DNA from: Paeniglutamicibacter antarcticus
Lineage (GTDB): Bacteria > Actinomycetota > Actinomycetes > Actinomycetales > Micrococcaceae
Assembly (NCBI RefSeq): GCF_900010755.1
Contig: NZ_CZJT01000085.1
Location: 124,001-188,000 of the forward strand
Length of the DNA: 64,000 nucleotides
Reading direction: 5' to 3'
Part shown: positions 1 through 8,749 of the stretch, one piece after another
How positions within the stretch are numbered: the stretch's first letter is position 1
Layout: every line of letters begins with the position of its first letter
Program-made: the position numbers and the translations under genes
The notes under the pieces: generated by a model
Databases searched by the model: none
What the model saw: only the letters and a program-made list of their open reading frames with translations
What the model was told of the DNA's origin: nothing

Positions 1-1
1 G

Positions 2-286
2 GTCACCAAGTACATGTCGGAAATCAACTTCGTTTCCTCGGCACGGCAGGGCGATCTGATTGAAATGGGCCTGACGGCAACGGCTTTCGGCCGCACGTCG
101 CTGACCATGCGCGCCGAAGTGCGCAACATGATCACCCGCCAGTCGATCCTCACCATTGAAAAGATCATCTTTGTGAACATGGGTGAGGACGGCAAGCCGA
201 CCCCGCACGGCTACTCGGAGATCACCTACGACCGCGACCGCATCCCGGGCGAGCACCTGAAGATCAAGCACCCCGAAGAAGACTAG
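2..286 (+). CDS. Acyl-CoA thioesterase, C-terminal part (partial)
   Basis: The frame is open from the window edge, so the true start lies upstream; about 94 residues are visible. The residues VTKYMSEINF followed by a GDLIEMG stretch match the hotdog core of the YciA/BACH family of acyl-CoA thioesterases, which hydrolyse acyl-CoA to free acid and CoA in the cytoplasm. The acidic tail ending in HPEED is ordinary for the family. The internal Met at base 14 lies inside the conserved strand and is not the real start. Family membership is fairly secure; substrate cannot be judged. Confidence 0.75.
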   Translation, partial: VTKYMSEINFVSSARQGDLIEMGLTATAFGRTSLTMRAEVRNMITRQSILTIEKIIFVNMGEDGKPTPHGYSEITYDRDRIPGEHLKIKHPEED

Positions 287-504
287 CCAGACAGTCTCCG
301 GCGGCTATCCGCCGATGGCAAGTTCCCAGGTCGCGGCGGCTGTGTCCCCGGCCGAAAATCTTGGTGCCATAAAGCCAGCACCGCGGGCCCGTGCCAGACA
401 GGGACTTTAAGCAGGTGGGGGCGTAAATCATGTGCAATCGCCCCAAGTTTGTCGCCTGCGGATACGATAATTCAAACATTCACGCATCCACGGGGGACGC
501 AACC

Positions 505-990
505 ATGAACCGAGCCGTAAAGACCGTTTTTGCCGTAGCTGCAGCCGTCACGCTGCTGGTGGGCTGTTCCAAGCTTCCGGCGCCGGAGGCCAAACGCAAC
601 GAGGCAGGTGCCATCGAAAAGGAAGCCCAAGCCGACGCATTTTCCGTCAAGCTTGGCGATTGCCTGAACGACCCCGGCGACGGCAACATCACCAGTGTCC
701 GGGTGGTGCCCTGTTCGGAACCCCACGAGCTGGAGGTTTTCCACGAGTTCAATCTCGAAGGCGATCAATACCCTGCTTCGGACGAAGACATGGAAGAGCA
801 GGTCCTCGCCACCTGCGACCCCGTCTTCGAAACCTTCGTTGGACGTCCTTACGAGGACTCGGATCTCGACTACACCACCATGGAACCCACCCAGGGAAGC
901 TGGTCCGACGGAGACCGCGCGGTAGTGTGCATGATCGCCAATGCCGACTATTCAAAGGTCACCGGCACCCTCAAGGGCAGTAACAGCTAG
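505..990 (+). CDS. Septum-formation-family lipoprotein
   Basis: Predicted 161-aa lipoprotein. The N terminus has a short charged start, a hydrophobic stretch and a lipobox LLVGC, so it should be acylated at that Cys and held on the outer face of the membrane. The rest carries the pattern KLGDCLND ... VPCSEPHELEVFHEF ... CDPVFETFVG ... AVVCMI, with paired cysteines, typical of the actinobacterial septum formation domain (PF13845). I chose the ATG at 505, preceded by GGGGGA, because the upstream extension from 430 would put 25 polar residues before the signal peptide. The family name comes from weak evidence; the molecular role is unknown. Confidence 0.7.
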   Translation: MNRAVKTVFAVAAAVTLLVGCSKLPAPEAKRNEAGAIEKEAQADAFSVKLGDCLNDPGDGNITSVRVVPCSEPHELEVFHEFNLEGDQYPASDEDMEEQVLATCDPVFETFVGRPYEDSDLDYTTMEPTQGSWSDGDRAVVCMIANADYSKVTGTLKGSNS

Positions 991-1051
991 CAGCTTTTCT
1001 TGGCGAGTCCATCTGGTTCCTTGCCGCTGCGGGACCCTCCATGAACACAAC

Positions 1052-1112
1052 AAGCGGGGCAGGGGCTCGTGCGGTTGCTCATCTTCGCACTCGCAGGAAC
1101 CCCGGCCCCGCT
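1052..1112. terminator. Hairpin between convergent genes
   Basis: Arms AAGCGGGGCAGGGG and CCCCGGCCCCGCTT pair around a loop that itself contains GTGCG/CGCAC. The right arm runs into TTTT. It sits between the stop of the + lipoprotein gene and the stop of the - cytochrome gene, so it can serve both. Confidence 0.6.
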
Positions 1113-1124
1113 TTTGGTTTCAGC

Positions 1125-2066
1125 TTATTTCGATACCTTGCCCATCAGGCCCGCGATGGACCGCAGGAACACCGGCTTGGCCAGGAACCATGCCGCGACC
1201 ATCACCGCAACCGACACCGCGAAAATCCCAAAGCCCAACCAGCCTGCGTCGTCGCGCGCCGCAAACATATGGTTCAGGTTCCGCAGCGCCCCGGTGCACA
1301 GCACCAGCGCCACATGCATGATGACAAACCCCGTGAAGAAGAGCATCACCGGGAAGTGGACCTTCCGGGCAAGTTCCATCGGGTAGAACTTATCCAGGGC
1401 TGCGTGGCCCTTGGGCCACGCAGGGCTCATCCGCACCCCGGTGATCGCCGCCAGCGGCGCGGCGATGAACACAATCGTGAAGTAGGCGAGGGCCTGCAGT
1501 GCGTTGTAGTTGACCCACCCGTGCTCGATCGGCCAATTCAACGAGGCGTATTGCAGGGAAGCACTCAGCGCATTGGGGAAGATGTCCCAGCTGGTGGGCA
1601 CGATGCGCATCCAACCGCCGGTGGCAAAGAGCAGCACCATGAACACCAACCCGTTCAGTAGCCAGAGCACGTCCAGGCTGAGGTGGAACCAGAGTTCCAG
1701 GCTGATCTTGGACGGCTTCTGCTTGGTCTTGAACAGGCCGGAGTTCTTCCGGGTCCAGTAGGCCTTGGGCCGGGCAGTGGTCCGGACCAGCCAGCCGGAG
1801 CGGATGATCAGCAGCAGGAAGAAGGCGTTCAGGAAGTGCTGCCATCCAAGCCAGGCCGGCAACCCCACCGGGGCACCTTCCGGAAGTTCGCTGTGGCCGG
1901 GGTAGGCAAGCAGGAATTCCTGCACCGGTTCGAGCCCGCGCGCCCACTTGGCCAAGAGCACGATCGCGGCAAGCGCGAGAACTGCCAGGACCATCAATTT
2001 GGCCAGCCCCACCCATTTGGCCCGCTCTCCGGTGGCACCGGGTTTTGGTTTGGTCAGCAACGACAT
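1125..2066 (-). CDS. b-type cytochrome membrane protein next to ETF genes
   Basis: 313-aa integral membrane protein with five or so hydrophobic helices. Histidines fall inside helices at WQHFLNAFF, WFHLSLDVLW, KVHFPVMLFF and IMHVALVL, as expected for two heme b groups in cytochrome b561 / Ni-hydrogenase cytochrome-b-type proteins. It is the last gene of the unit maoC-etfB-etfA-cyt b, 20 bases after etfA. By context it may pass electrons from reduced ETF to the quinone pool, a job usually done by ETF-quinone oxidoreductase, which is not seen here. The cytochrome call is good; the ETF link is inference. Confidence 0.65.
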   Translation of the reverse strand: MSLLTKPKPGATGERAKWVGLAKLMVLAVLALAAIVLLAKWARGLEPVQEFLLAYPGHSELPEGAPVGLPAWLGWQHFLNAFFLLLIIRSGWLVRTTARPKAYWTRKNSGLFKTKQKPSKISLELWFHLSLDVLWLLNGLVFMVLLFATGGWMRIVPTSWDIFPNALSASLQYASLNWPIEHGWVNYNALQALAYFTIVFIAAPLAAITGVRMSPAWPKGHAALDKFYPMELARKVHFPVMLFFTGFVIMHVALVLCTGALRNLNHMFAARDDAGWLGFGIFAVSVAVMVAAWFLAKPVFLRSIAGLMGKVSK

Positions 2067-2086
2067 CTCAGATTCCCCCTCTTCGC

Positions 2087-3073
2087 CTAGACGCCGGCGC
2101 CGACGCCGCTGCGTTCAGCGATGGCTACCTTGAGCTGCGGCAGGATGGTGAACAGGTCCCCGACGATGCCGAAGTCAGCAACATCGAAGATCGGTGCGTC
2201 TTCGTCCTTGTTGATGGCCACGATGCGCTTGGCGGTCTGCATGCCCGCACGGTGTTGGATGGCACCGGAAATACCCACCGCAAGGTAGAGGTCCGGCGAG
2301 ACGCTGACACCGGTCTGACCCACTTGGTGGCTCTGCGGGATGTACCCGGCGTCGACGGCAGCGCGCGAAGCTCCAAGCCCCGCACCCAGTGCGTCCGCGA
2401 GTTCCTCCACGAGCACGAAGTTCTCCTTTGAGGCCAGCCCGCGGCCCCCGGACACGACGATCCTGGCTGACCGCAAATCCGGACGGGCCGAGTTGGAGGC
2501 GGCGGCGTGGGTTGCCTCGATGACGGCTTCGCCGCCGGTGGCCACCTGGAGCTGGACGACGCTTGCCTCGGGTGCCGTGACCGGGGCGAGCGCCTCGGCA
2601 CCGCTTGAGGCCACGGTGATCAGCGCAATGCCAGAGCCGATGCCGGATTCGGTGCTGTAGTTACCGCCAAACACCGAGTGCGTGGCAATGATCTTCCCAC
2701 CGTCCAGCTTCAGCTCGTGCGCCTCGAGAATTACGGGGCTTGAGGTGCGTACGGCGAGCCGGCCCAGCGTTTCGCGGGCATCGGCGCCGTTGGAGGCCAA
2801 CACGGCGATGGGAGTGAAGACGGAGATGGCCTCGGCGAGGGCCGAGATGGAGCCCGCGGCAACATGGCCGGCGGCGGTCGCCGTTTCGCCGATGAAGATC
2901 TTGCGCGCGCCCAGGGCGCCGAGTTCGGCAACGAGTTCGGCGCTGTTGCCCGGGGCCGCGGCCACCACGGCCACGGGTTCACCGAGGTCCGAAGCAATCC
3001 GCAACAGGTGTGCGGCGTTGGAACGCGGCTTTCCGCTGGCATTCAGTTCAATGTTGACAAGAATATTGCTCAT
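2087..3073 (-). CDS. etfA: Electron transfer flavoprotein, alpha subunit
   Basis: 328-aa ETF alpha (FixB). The C-terminal FAD domain is clear: [11 protein letters not shown], then [10 protein letters not shown], then [12 protein letters not shown] and [17 protein letters not shown]. It accepts electrons from acyl-CoA dehydrogenases as a heterodimer with EtfB. The ATG at 3073 has AAGGGA nine bases upstream; the ATG three codons earlier sits on top of that site and is unlikely. It follows etfB by 14 bases and is probably co-transcribed from the promoter at 4889-4916. Confidence 0.93.
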   Translation of the reverse strand: MSNILVNIELNASGKPRSNAAHLLRIASDLGEPVAVVAAAPGNSAELVAELGALGARKIFIGETATAAGHVAAGSISALAEAISVFTPIAVLASNGADARETLGRLAVRTSSPVILEAHELKLDGGKIIATHSVFGGNYSTESGIGSGIALITVASSGAEALAPVTAPEASVVQLQVATGGEAVIEATHAAASNSARPDLRSARIVVSGGRGLASKENFVLVEELADALGAGLGASRAAVDAGYIPQSHQVGQTGVSVSPDLYLAVGISGAIQHRAGMQTAKRIVAINKDEDAPIFDVADFGIVGDLFTILPQLKVAIAERSGVGAGV

Positions 3074-3087
3074 GAGGTGCATTCCCT

Positions 3088-3858
3088 TCAGATCAGGTTT
3101 TCGTTGCTGAGGTAGTCGGCTAGATGTACCGCGGCATTGCCGTCGTCAACGATCTTGGTGCCGGCACCGCGCGCCGGCCGCTTGCTGGAGGCAAGCACCA
3201 GGTTGCCATCCGCGTGGCTGATGCCGCCCAGGCCAAGATCTGCCGCCTTATAGAGGACCACCGGCTTGCGTTTGGCGGTCATGATGCCCTTGAACTTGGG
3301 GAAGCGGGCCTCGCCGGTGCGTTCGGTGATGGACAGCACCGCGGGCAGGGACGCAGCCAGGTCTTGGGTGCACTCCACGCCTTGGCGCTGCCCGCGCGCC
3401 GAGGAACCGGTGAATTCGACGCTGTTCAGCGGGCCCAGGAACGGCAGGCCCAGCAGTTCGGCGAGCATCGCCGGCACCACTCCGCCGCGGCCGTCGGTGG
3501 ATTCGTTGCCGGCGATGATGACGTCTGCGTTGACTCCCTTGAGCCCGGCGCCCAGCGCCTTGGCCGTGGTCAGGGCATCGGAACCGGCCAGTGCATCATC
3601 GACGATGTGGATGGCCGAGTCGGCGCCCATGGACAGCGCCTTGCGCAGGGCCTCGGTGGCGCCTGCCGGACCCATGGTGACGGCAACGATTTCGACGGTC
3701 TTGTCTGCATCCTTTTCCTTCAGCGCGACTTCGAGCGCGCGTTCGGTGATTTCATCGGCGACGCGTTCACTTGCGGAACGGTCCACGGAGCCGTTCGGTG
3801 CAAGGTGGCGGTCTTCTTCGGTGTCAGGCACCTGTTTGATCAGCACTGCAATCTTCAT
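3088..3858 (-). CDS. etfB: Electron transfer flavoprotein, beta subunit
   Basis: 256-aa ETF beta (FixA). Starts [14 protein letters not shown], has the family stretch [12 protein letters not shown] and the [16 protein letters not shown] nucleotide-binding region. Forms the soluble ETF heterodimer with the next gene and would reoxidise the double acyl-CoA dehydrogenase encoded at 13.9-16.1 kb. Lies 30 bases after the MaoC hydratase gene. Confidence 0.93.
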   Translation of the reverse strand: MKIAVLIKQVPDTEEDRHLAPNGSVDRSASERVADEITERALEVALKEKDADKTVEIVAVTMGPAGATEALRKALSMGADSAIHIVDDALAGSDALTTAKALGAGLKGVNADVIIAGNESTDGRGGVVPAMLAELLGLPFLGPLNSVEFTGSSARGQRQGVECTQDLAASLPAVLSITERTGEARFPKFKGIMTAKRKPVVLYKAADLGLGGISHADGNLVLASSKRPARGAGTKIVDDGNAAVHLADYLSNENLI

Positions 3859-3888
3859 GGGTTCTTCCTTCCGTGATCGGGGTGGGCG

Positions 3889-4806
3889 CTAGGCCGTTGC
3901 TGCTGCCAGGTTTTTGACGGCATCTTGGGTGGTGTCTTGGGTGGTGTCTTGTCGCGGAGTTCCGCGCAAGGTGAAGGTTCCGCGATCCAGGACGACGCTC
4001 TCCCCCACGCGCACCTGGAAGATGGCACCGTTTTCGGTCTTCCAGATGCTGGTTTCCAGCTCGTCGCCCGGGATGACGGGTGCGGAGAAGCGGACGTCGA
4101 AGGAACCGAAGGCCTCGGGGTCGGCATCGGCCACGTTCTCCAGCACCGCGCGGGCGGCGAAGCCCATGGTGCACAGCCCGTGCAGGATCGGGTGCTCGAA
4201 GCCGACCAGCTTCGCCAGTGACGGATCCGAATGCAGGGGGTTCCGGTCCCCGTTGAGACGGTAGAGCAAGGCCTGGTCGCGCGTGGTGCGCTGGGTGATG
4301 ACAGCATCCGGCGCGTTCTCCGGGGTGGCCCAGGTTTCTCCGGGGCCCGCGTCGCCTCCGAAGCCGCCTTCGCCGCGGATGACCATCGAGGTGATGGTGC
4401 TGGCCATCGGCTCCCGGGTGGTGGCATCGAGCAGGTCGGTGGTCAGTTTGATGATGGCGTTGCGTCCCTTGTCATGCACGGCGCTCATGTAGCTGACGGG
4501 GATGACGGTGCCGGAGGCCGGCAGCGTCCGGTGCAAGGTGATGCCCTGCCCGCCGTGGAGGATCTGCGAAAGCTTGAAATCGCCAAGTTCCTCCATCGAG
4601 CCATCCGCCCCGCCCAGGACAACTGCAAAGGTCGGCAGCACCCGCTGCTCGATGCCGCGGGAATTTTCGGTGGTGAAGGAAAGGTTCCTGGCCGGGTCGA
4701 GGGCTCCGGCCCCGACGCTGAGCGCATAGAGCAGTGCATCCTTGGAATCCCAGGAATACGGGCTCCCCTCGTTCTTCTTTCCGACGTTGTGCACGTGAAT
4801 TGCCAT
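3889..4806 (-). CDS. MaoC-family enoyl-CoA hydratase (double hotdog)
   Basis: 305-aa protein of hydratase-2 type. The N-terminal half carries the degenerate hotdog (VHNVGKKNEG, YALSVGAGA) and the C-terminal half the hydratase signature around TRDQALLYRLNGDRNPLHSDP with catalytic Asp/His (D, N and H of GDRNPLH), then HPILHGLCTMGFAARAV. It should add water to a trans-2-enoyl-CoA. Start ATG at 4806 is preceded by AAGGGGACC; the upstream in-frame ATG at 4875 would add a basic 23-residue tail that overlaps the promoter region. First gene of unit A. Confidence 0.88.
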   Translation of the reverse strand: MAIHVHNVGKKNEGSPYSWDSKDALLYALSVGAGALDPARNLSFTTENSRGIEQRVLPTFAVVLGGADGSMEELGDFKLSQILHGGQGITLHRTLPASGTVIPVSYMSAVHDKGRNAIIKLTTDLLDATTREPMASTITSMVIRGEGGFGGDAGPGETWATPENAPDAVITQRTTRDQALLYRLNGDRNPLHSDPSLAKLVGFEHPILHGLCTMGFAARAVLENVADADPEAFGSFDVRFSAPVIPGDELETSIWKTENGAIFQVRVGESVVLDRGTFTLRGTPRQDTTQDTTQDAVKNLAAATA

Positions 4807-4888
4807 TCCTGGTCCCCTTCGTGTGGGCTGCGCCCTCGCATTCCGACAGCAAGCCAACATTGTGGTGCGGATCACTTGTTACCTAAAG

Positions 4889-4916
4889 ACTATAACGAGA
4901 TTCTAGTTTCTGTCTA
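4889..4916 (-). promoter_or_regulatory. Promoter with embedded TetR-type operator
   Basis: On the minus strand, TAGACA (4916-4911) and TATAGT (4894-4889) are spaced by 16 bases, a good sigma-70-like promoter for maoC-etfBA-cyt b. The spacer and first -10 base hold the pseudo-palindrome AACGAGATTCTAGTT (4894-4908, plus strand). Thirteen of 15 positions match the palindrome at 16168-16182 upstream of the acyl-CoA dehydrogenase. The likely binder is the TetR protein encoded at 10959-11573. Confidence 0.65.
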
Positions 4917-4996
4917 GGGTTTTCGCCCAGGCTTCCAAAAACCGTTCGGACCCATCCCGGCACGCCACGCCGGCCCGCGTCTCCCGGCAACGGCAA

Positions 4997-5082
4997 GAGG
5001 CTTCCCCGGCAACCCGGGGGACATGCCCCGGGTTACCTGGAAAGCCTCATGCACGAAGCGGGACCCTGCTGCAGGTCCCCGC
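4997..5082. terminator. Two strong hairpins downstream of MFS gene
   Basis: Hairpin one: arms 4997-5019 and 5026-5048 (GAGGCTT...ACCCGGGG against CCCCGGGTT...AAGCCTC). Hairpin two: GCGGGACC (5058-5065) against GGTCCCCGC (5074-5082). They follow the stop of the minus-strand MFS gene by about 13 bases. There is no U run, so this is a probable GC-rich terminator only. Confidence 0.45.
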
Positions 5083-5094
5083 ATGGCGAACTCG

Positions 5095-6594
5095 TCAGCT
5101 ACCGACCGCCGCCGACAGCTTGGCCGGACGGGCACGCCGCGCGTTGCTCTCTTCGACGGTTTCCGGAACCCACGGCACCGGATTGCGCTTGAGCATCAAC
5201 GCCACCACTACTGAGAGCGCCCCGAAGACGAAGACGAAGACGAAGGCCGTCGCCACACCGGACTGGGCCACCATGGTGGTGGCCGGATCCTGGTGGCTGG
5301 CCAGGATGTAGGCGCCGATGGCGGTTGCCGTGGACTGTCCCACGTTGCGGACCATGGTGTTGGTGCCGGCGGTTTCCGAGGTGTGGCTCTGCGGCACGGC
5401 CTCGATCAACACGTTGGGCAGTGCGCCGTAGGTCAGCGAGATGCCGATGCCGTTCAGGCTCATGGCGACGACGAACATGGCAACGTTTCCGATGGTGAAC
5501 AGCATGATCGGGATGACCATGGTCATCAGCACCAAGCCGGCGGTGAACACCGAACGCGCGCCGTAGCGGTGTGCCAGCTTCCCGCCCAACGGCGAGAAGA
5601 AGTAGCCAAGCAGTGCCGTCACGCAGCTGAAGATACCGGCGGCAGTGGCGGTGAACCCAAGCCCGAACCCGACGCTGGTGGGGTACTGCAGCACCATCTG
5701 CGAGGGCACCGCCATGCCGCCGATCGGGCCGACGGCCGCAAGGATCGTTGCCGTCATGACCAGGGCGATCTGCCTGTTTTTGAACATCCGCAGGTTCACG
5801 ATCGGGGACTCGACGCGCAGTTCCCACCACACCCAGACCAGGGCGACCAGGATTCCGGAGCCGATCAAACCGATGAACTGCATCGAGGCAAACCCCGTTT
5901 TGGAGCTGCTGGAGAGTCCCAGCAGGATGGCGCTCACGGCGATCGGCAGCAACAGCGATCCCAGGTAGTCCAGCTTCTCTTTGCTTGCCGTGACGGTGTC
6001 ACGCGGAATGAAGAAGAAGACCGCGAGGGCCGCGAGTCCCGCGAGCACCGCGGCGAAGGCGAAGATTCCGTGCCAGGAGTAAACATCGATCATGAAGCCC
6101 GCGATGAAGGCGCCACCGGCACCGGCAATCAGCGCTGAGGCCCCGATCATCGAGACGCCCACCGGAATGCGTTCCTCGTCAAGGTGTTCGCGTGCCAGGC
6201 CAAAGGCCAGGCCCATGACGGCTCCGGCAACGCCCTGGATGGCGCGGCCCAGGATGATCATGCCCAGCGTGCCGCCGAGCAGCGACACCACCGAACCGAT
6301 GCCGGCAATGACCAGGACCACCACCATGACCTTGCGCCGGCCGTACATGTCACCGAAGCGCCCGCCCATGACCCCGGCGGAGGCCGAGACCAGCAGGTAG
6401 GCGGTTACCACCCAGGCGACGGTATTTGCGTCGACCTGGAAATCCTTGATCAGGGTCGGCAGGGTCACGTACATCATGGACAGCTCAAACGCCGAAACGA
6501 TTTCCGCCAGGATCAGGACCGAAACGATGACGCCGAACCCGGGGCGCTTGAGCAGCCCGGTCATGGTGGCCTTGCGGCCGGCTGGTGCGGACAT
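5095..6594 (-). CDS. MFS transporter, DHA2-type
   Basis: 499-aa major facilitator with about 14 predicted helices, the size of the DHA2/EmrB-QacA group. Motif A region GGRFGDMYGRRKVMVV lies after the second helix. The ATG at 6594 has an AGGCTGG site; a longer frame upstream codes a Pro/Arg/Gly-rich stretch with no transporter character and is rejected. As the last gene of unit B it may import or export the substrate of the catabolic cluster. Direction and substrate are unknown; drug-efflux function is an alternative. Confidence 0.85.
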   Translation of the reverse strand: MSAPAGRKATMTGLLKRPGFGVIVSVLILAEIVSAFELSMMYVTLPTLIKDFQVDANTVAWVVTAYLLVSASAGVMGGRFGDMYGRRKVMVVVLVIAGIGSVVSLLGGTLGMIILGRAIQGVAGAVMGLAFGLAREHLDEERIPVGVSMIGASALIAGAGGAFIAGFMIDVYSWHGIFAFAAVLAGLAALAVFFFIPRDTVTASKEKLDYLGSLLLPIAVSAILLGLSSSSKTGFASMQFIGLIGSGILVALVWVWWELRVESPIVNLRMFKNRQIALVMTATILAAVGPIGGMAVPSQMVLQYPTSVGFGLGFTATAAGIFSCVTALLGYFFSPLGGKLAHRYGARSVFTAGLVLMTMVIPIMLFTIGNVAMFVVAMSLNGIGISLTYGALPNVLIEAVPQSHTSETAGTNTMVRNVGQSTATAIGAYILASHQDPATTMVAQSGVATAFVFVFVFGALSVVVALMLKRNPVPWVPETVEESNARRARPAKLSAAVGS

Positions 6595-6718
6595 TGATGT
6601 CCAGCCTTTCTGTGCTGTGAAAAGAATGCAATGACGCCGTGGGGCGGGAATGCCTGCCGGCGGTGGGACTGACAATCTTTGTAGCGGTGGCGCCCCGGAC
6701 TTGCAGTGCGGCCCCACT

Positions 6719-6761
6719 CCCCCGTGGAGGCGGCGCCCGGCAGGCGCCCCCTCCACGGGGG
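6719..6761. repeat. 19-bp inverted repeat between ALDH and MFS genes
   Basis: Arms 6719-6737 and 6743-6761 match at 18 of 19 positions (left begins CCCCCGTGGAGGCGG) with a 5-base loop. In the 227-base gap between two same-strand genes of the operon. No U run follows in either direction, so it may act as an mRNA 3' end, a processing/stability hairpin or a partial terminator that lowers MFS expression. Confidence 0.5.
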
Positions 6762-6821
6762 TTGACACATCCCCTCAATCCGAGGGGTCAAGAAACCGCC
6801 AACTGCATGGCGGGAAAAACC

Positions 6822-8303
6822 TTAGCCGTTTGAATAGGCGACGGACTTGGTCCAGAAGAACTCCTCGAGTCCCTCCAGCCCGCCCTCGTTTCCGTTCCCG
6901 GAATGCCCGATGCCGCCAAAGGGGCGTTCCGCCACGGCATTTGGTGCCCCGTTGACAACTACCTCCCCGGTTTCCAAGGCTTCGACAAGCCGGATTGAAC
7001 GGCGTGAGTCAGAGGTCCAGATGTAACCGGAGAGCCCGTACTCGGTGTTGTTGGCCAAGGCGATGGCTTCCGCCTCATCAGTGAATCGCAGGATCGCCAG
7101 CACCGGGCCGAAGACTTCCTGCTGGGCCAGCTCGCTGCCCGGGTCCACGTCTGCCAGTACGGTGGGCGGGTAGTAGAAGCCCTCCGCTAGCTCGCCCCCG
7201 AGGCGGGCCCCGCCGGTGACCAGACGCGCTCCCTGTTCCTGGGCGCGTGCCACCATCGACTCGATGCGGTCCACCGCTGCCTGGTTGATGACCGGGCCGC
7301 AGATGGTGTCGGGTTCCAGCGGGTTCCCGACCTTGAACGATGAAGCAATCGCGCCGATCTTGGCCACGAATTCGTCATAAATCGAGTCCTGGACCAGAAG
7401 CCGGGTTGGCAGTGCGCAGGCCTGCCCGCTCATGATCCCGAAGGACATGAACGTCGAGTGCATCGCCGCGGCGTCAAGGTCTGCATCGGCGAACACCAGG
7501 TTCGCCGACTTTCCGCCGAGTTCGAGCAAGACCGGCTTGAAGGTCTTGGCGCAGGAAGCAGTGATTTTCCGTGCGGTGTCCGGACCCCCGGTGAAGCTGA
7601 CCTTCTTGACCAAGGGATGCTCAACCAGCGCCGCCCCGGCATCGGGGCCACCGGGGATCACGTTGAAGACCCCGTCGGGGATGCCCGCCTCGCGGACCAG
7701 ATCGGCAAAGAGCATGGCAGAGAACGGTGTCAGCTCACTGGGTTTTACCACCATCGTGTTGCCTGCAGCCAGCGCGGCAGGTACCTTCATCGCCAAGGAC
7801 ATCAACGGGGCGTTCCAGGTGATGATCGCACCAATCACCCCGTAGGGCTGGCGCAGGGTGTGGCCGAAGTTGCCGCCGGCGCCGACCACCGAGGTGATGC
7901 GGCCCAGCGGAAGCTTGTCGGCCCAGCCGCCGTAGTAGCGGATCCATTCCGCGGCGGCCGTGACAGTTGCCTGGGCGGTGGCGCTGGCCAGCCCGTTATC
8001 TGCTGCACCAAGTGCTATGAACTCCCCCGCGTGTTCCTCCACCAGCGTCGCCAATTTCAGCAAGGCCTTGGAACGCTCGGTGGCCGGGGTAGCACGCCAG
8101 AGCGCGAAGGCTGCATGCGCAATCCGCACTGCCTCATCCACCTCGGCGGGACCGGCGAGGGGAACCAGCGCGTCAACTTGACCGGTGGCCGGATTCACGT
8201 GCTCATGGGTGCCCGCCCCGCTGCTGCGGGACTCTGCTCCGATGCGAAGGGTGACCTGCGGCAACACGAATGCTGGAGGCAGGGTTTCGGTGGTGGTTGT
8301 CAT
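6822..8303 (-). CDS. Aldehyde dehydrogenase (NAD(P)-dependent)
   Basis: 493-aa ALDH superfamily enzyme. Visible: ITWNAPLMSLAMKVPAALAAG (cofactor site region), SFTGGPDTARKI, catalytic Glu in LELGGKSANLVF, and catalytic Cys in SGQACALPTRL. It oxidises an aldehyde to the acid. The start ATG at 8303 follows the DUF35 stop by one base; the longer upstream frame is an out-of-frame reading of the DUF35 gene. Position right after the Ltp/DUF35 pair suggests that it removes the aldehyde released by retro-aldol cleavage. That role is inference. Confidence 0.9.
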   Translation of the reverse strand: MTTTTETLPPAFVLPQVTLRIGAESRSSGAGTHEHVNPATGQVDALVPLAGPAEVDEAVRIAHAAFALWRATPATERSKALLKLATLVEEHAGEFIALGAADNGLASATAQATVTAAAEWIRYYGGWADKLPLGRITSVVGAGGNFGHTLRQPYGVIGAIITWNAPLMSLAMKVPAALAAGNTMVVKPSELTPFSAMLFADLVREAGIPDGVFNVIPGGPDAGAALVEHPLVKKVSFTGGPDTARKITASCAKTFKPVLLELGGKSANLVFADADLDAAAMHSTFMSFGIMSGQACALPTRLLVQDSIYDEFVAKIGAIASSFKVGNPLEPDTICGPVINQAAVDRIESMVARAQEQGARLVTGGARLGGELAEGFYYPPTVLADVDPGSELAQQEVFGPVLAILRFTDEAEAIALANNTEYGLSGYIWTSDSRRSIRLVEALETGEVVVNGAPNAVAERPFGGIGHSGNGNEGGLEGLEEFFWTKSVAYSNG

Positions 8304-8304
8304 C

Positions 8305-8736
8305 TTAGTTCTCCGGTTCGTAGCGCAGCATGGTGATGTCCGCTTCGGGGTAGTCGCAGAAGACCGGGGCGACCCGCATGCCCACGCGGATGTCCGCGGG
8401 GTCCACGTTGACAAGTTCGGTGGAGAACTTCGGGCCCTCGTCCCACTGCACAATCGCGAGCACCAGGGTGCCCTCGTTGGCGAAGTGCGCGGACGGCGGG
8501 CGGGTGGCCACGGTGTAGGTGTACAGCGTTCCGGCGCCGGAGATCTCGCGCCATTGAAGGTCATCCGCCAAGGTGCGCGGGGCCAGCGGGCGCGGGTAGA
8601 AGATGTACTCGCCCAGCGAGGGCGAGTACTGGATGCGGACCTTGTGCTCGGCCAGCGCGTCCCAGAACGGCTTGGTCAGCGGGGTGGGGACCGGCAGCGG
8701 ACGGGTCAGGACCGGTGGGGTGTATGCGGTGCTCAT
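8305..8736 (-). CDS. DUF35 OB-fold protein, partner of thiolase-like Ltp
   Basis: 143-aa member of the DUF35/ChsH2 family. These proteins pair with thiolase-fold or MaoC-type proteins acting on CoA esters. The helix LTKPFWDALAEHKVRIQYS and the OB-fold part (GAGTLYTYTVATRPP ... LVLAIVQWDEGP) are typical. The N-terminal rubredoxin-like zinc ribbon normally has two CxxC pairs; here the matching stretch reads IQYSPSLGEYIFYPRPLAP with no cysteine, so zinc binding is lost. Thirteen bases downstream of the Ltp gene and one base before ALDH. Confidence 0.85.
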   Translation of the reverse strand: MSTAYTPPVLTRPLPVPTPLTKPFWDALAEHKVRIQYSPSLGEYIFYPRPLAPRTLADDLQWREISGAGTLYTYTVATRPPSAHFANEGTLVLAIVQWDEGPKFSTELVNVDPADIRVGMRVAPVFCDYPEADITMLRYEPEN

Positions 8737-8749
8737 GGCGGGGATTCTC

